NCBI GenBank assembly: GCA_934167735.1
Contig: CAKPLV010000060.1
Location: forward strand, 1-5,901
Reading direction: 5' to 3'
Origin: an uncultured Clostridia bacterium
GTDB taxonomy: Bacteria > Bacillota > Clostridia > TANB77 > CAG-508
DNA: 5,901 nucleotides
Every line of letters starts with the position of its first letter. The stretch's first letter is position 1. Positions 5,478-5,901 of the stretch are shown here, one piece after another. The notes under the pieces were generated by a model. It did not search any database and was not told the DNA's origin. It saw only the letters and a program-made list of their open reading frames with translations. The position numbers were made by a program, and so were the translations under genes.

Positions 5478-5741
5478 ATGGAAAATTATACTTTTGAAGA
5501 CATGTGGTTAGATTTAAAAAATGGGTATAAAATCTATTATACTTATGTAAGAAATAGATATGTATTATTTAAAACTGCAAAAAACTGTTATACACAAAAA
5601 TTGTTATCAACTAATCCTAAAAATCCTCAACCTAAAATGTCAATGTTAACATTAAAAAGAGTTCAAGAAATATTTCCTAATATGGAAGACATTGAATATA
5701 GTACAGGAATTTATGAAGAAGATAATATAGAGAAAAAGTAA
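5478..5741 (+). CDS. Small protein of unknown function, 87 aa, between ligA and folD
   Basis: I do not recognise this protein. It starts 14 bases after the ligA stop with AGGAG (5468-5472) 5 bases before the ATG, and its stop overlaps the folD ribosome binding site, so it belongs to the same operon. Codon use matches the neighbours, which supports a resident gene. The N-terminal half is rich in aromatics, with seven Tyr in the first 40 residues and a pattern such as GYKIYYTYVRNRYVLFKT that suggests paired beta-strands. A basic middle (NPKNPQPKMS) leads to a probable helix (LTLKRVQEIFPNM) and an acidic end (MEDIEYSTGIYEEDNIEKK). There is no signal peptide, membrane segment, or cysteine or histidine cluster; a cytosolic role is likely. 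The position next to ligA does not by itself show a DNA function. Confidence 0.82.
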   Translation: MENYTFEDMWLDLKNGYKIYYTYVRNRYVLFKTAKNCYTQKLLSTNPKNPQPKMSMLTLKRVQEIFPNMEDIEYSTGIYEEDNIEKK

Positions 5742-5752
5742 AAGGAGTCAAT

Positions 5753-5901
5753 ATGGCAACAATAATTGATGGAAAAGAATTAGCAAAAGAAACAAGAGAA
5801 AATTTAAAAATCAAATGTAATGATTTAAAAGAAAAAGGAATTATACCAAAACTAGCAGTAATAATGGTAGGAGATAATAAAGCATCACAAGTATATGTAA
5901 G
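5753..5901 (+). CDS. folD: FolD, methylene-THF dehydrogenase/cyclohydrolase, N-terminal part
   Basis: FolD is a cytosolic bifunctional enzyme that oxidises 5,10-methylene-tetrahydrofolate with NAD(P)+ and then hydrolyses the methenyl form to 10-formyl-tetrahydrofolate. This feeds purine and formyl-methionine synthesis. Only the first 49 codons lie in the window; a full gene would have about 280-290. The visible part fits the family well: it opens ATIIDGKELAKETRENLK and continues with PKLAVIMVGDNKASQVYV, the conserved N-terminal strand and the start of the substrate-binding helix. The Tyr of the YxxxK motif (residue 48) is present, while the catalytic Lys would be just beyond the edge. AAAGGAG at 5741-5747 is 5 bases before the ATG and shares a base with the stop of the preceding gene, which indicates tight coupling in one operon. 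Confidence 0.93.
   Translation, partial: MATIIDGKELAKETRENLKIKCNDLKEKGIIPKLAVIMVGDNKASQVYV

Overview
The window is a compact, strongly AT-rich stretch (about 30% G+C by eye). All its genes lie on the + strand, with purine-rich AAGGAG-type ribosome binding sites, A-ending codons, AGA as the main arginine codon, and TAA or TAG stops. Housekeeping genes next to a sortase point to a low-GC Gram-positive bacterium, most likely an uncultured clostridial (Bacillota) lineage. The assignment is an inference from gene content and composition. No in-frame TGA is seen, so the standard bacterial code fits.

Layout, left to right: (1) the last 44 codons of groEL. (2) A small single-gene transcription unit: an extended -10 promoter, a strong Shine-Dalgarno, a 75-residue basic protein I do not recognise, and an intrinsic terminator. 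(3) A new promoter leading into alaS, which encodes a compact alanyl-tRNA synthetase of 584 residues. It lacks the C-terminal C-Ala domain and the beta-barrel before the editing site. (4) hinT, 13 bases after alaS and probably co-transcribed. (5) Another extended -10 promoter, then a membrane-anchored sortase. (6) A near-perfect hairpin with a GAAA loop, then ligA (NAD-dependent DNA ligase, complete), an unrecognised 87-residue protein, and the first 49 codons of folD, all tightly spaced.

The genes do not form one pathway. They cover protein folding (groEL), translation (alaS), purine phosphoramidate hydrolysis (hinT), cell-surface anchoring (srt), DNA replication and repair (ligA) and one-carbon metabolism (folD). 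Two or three operons are implied: the 75-residue gene alone, alaS-hinT, and srt-ligA-unknown-folD, with the last possibly divided by the hairpin.

I see no CRISPR array, insertion sequence, tRNA, rRNA or recognisable riboswitch. There is no gene-free stretch longer than about 110 bases. The items most worth following up are the isolated 75-residue gene with its distinct base composition, the reduced AlaRS with its added cysteine cluster, and the hairpin before ligA, whose U-tract lies on the opposite strand. I found no convincing evidence of an undescribed multi-gene system.
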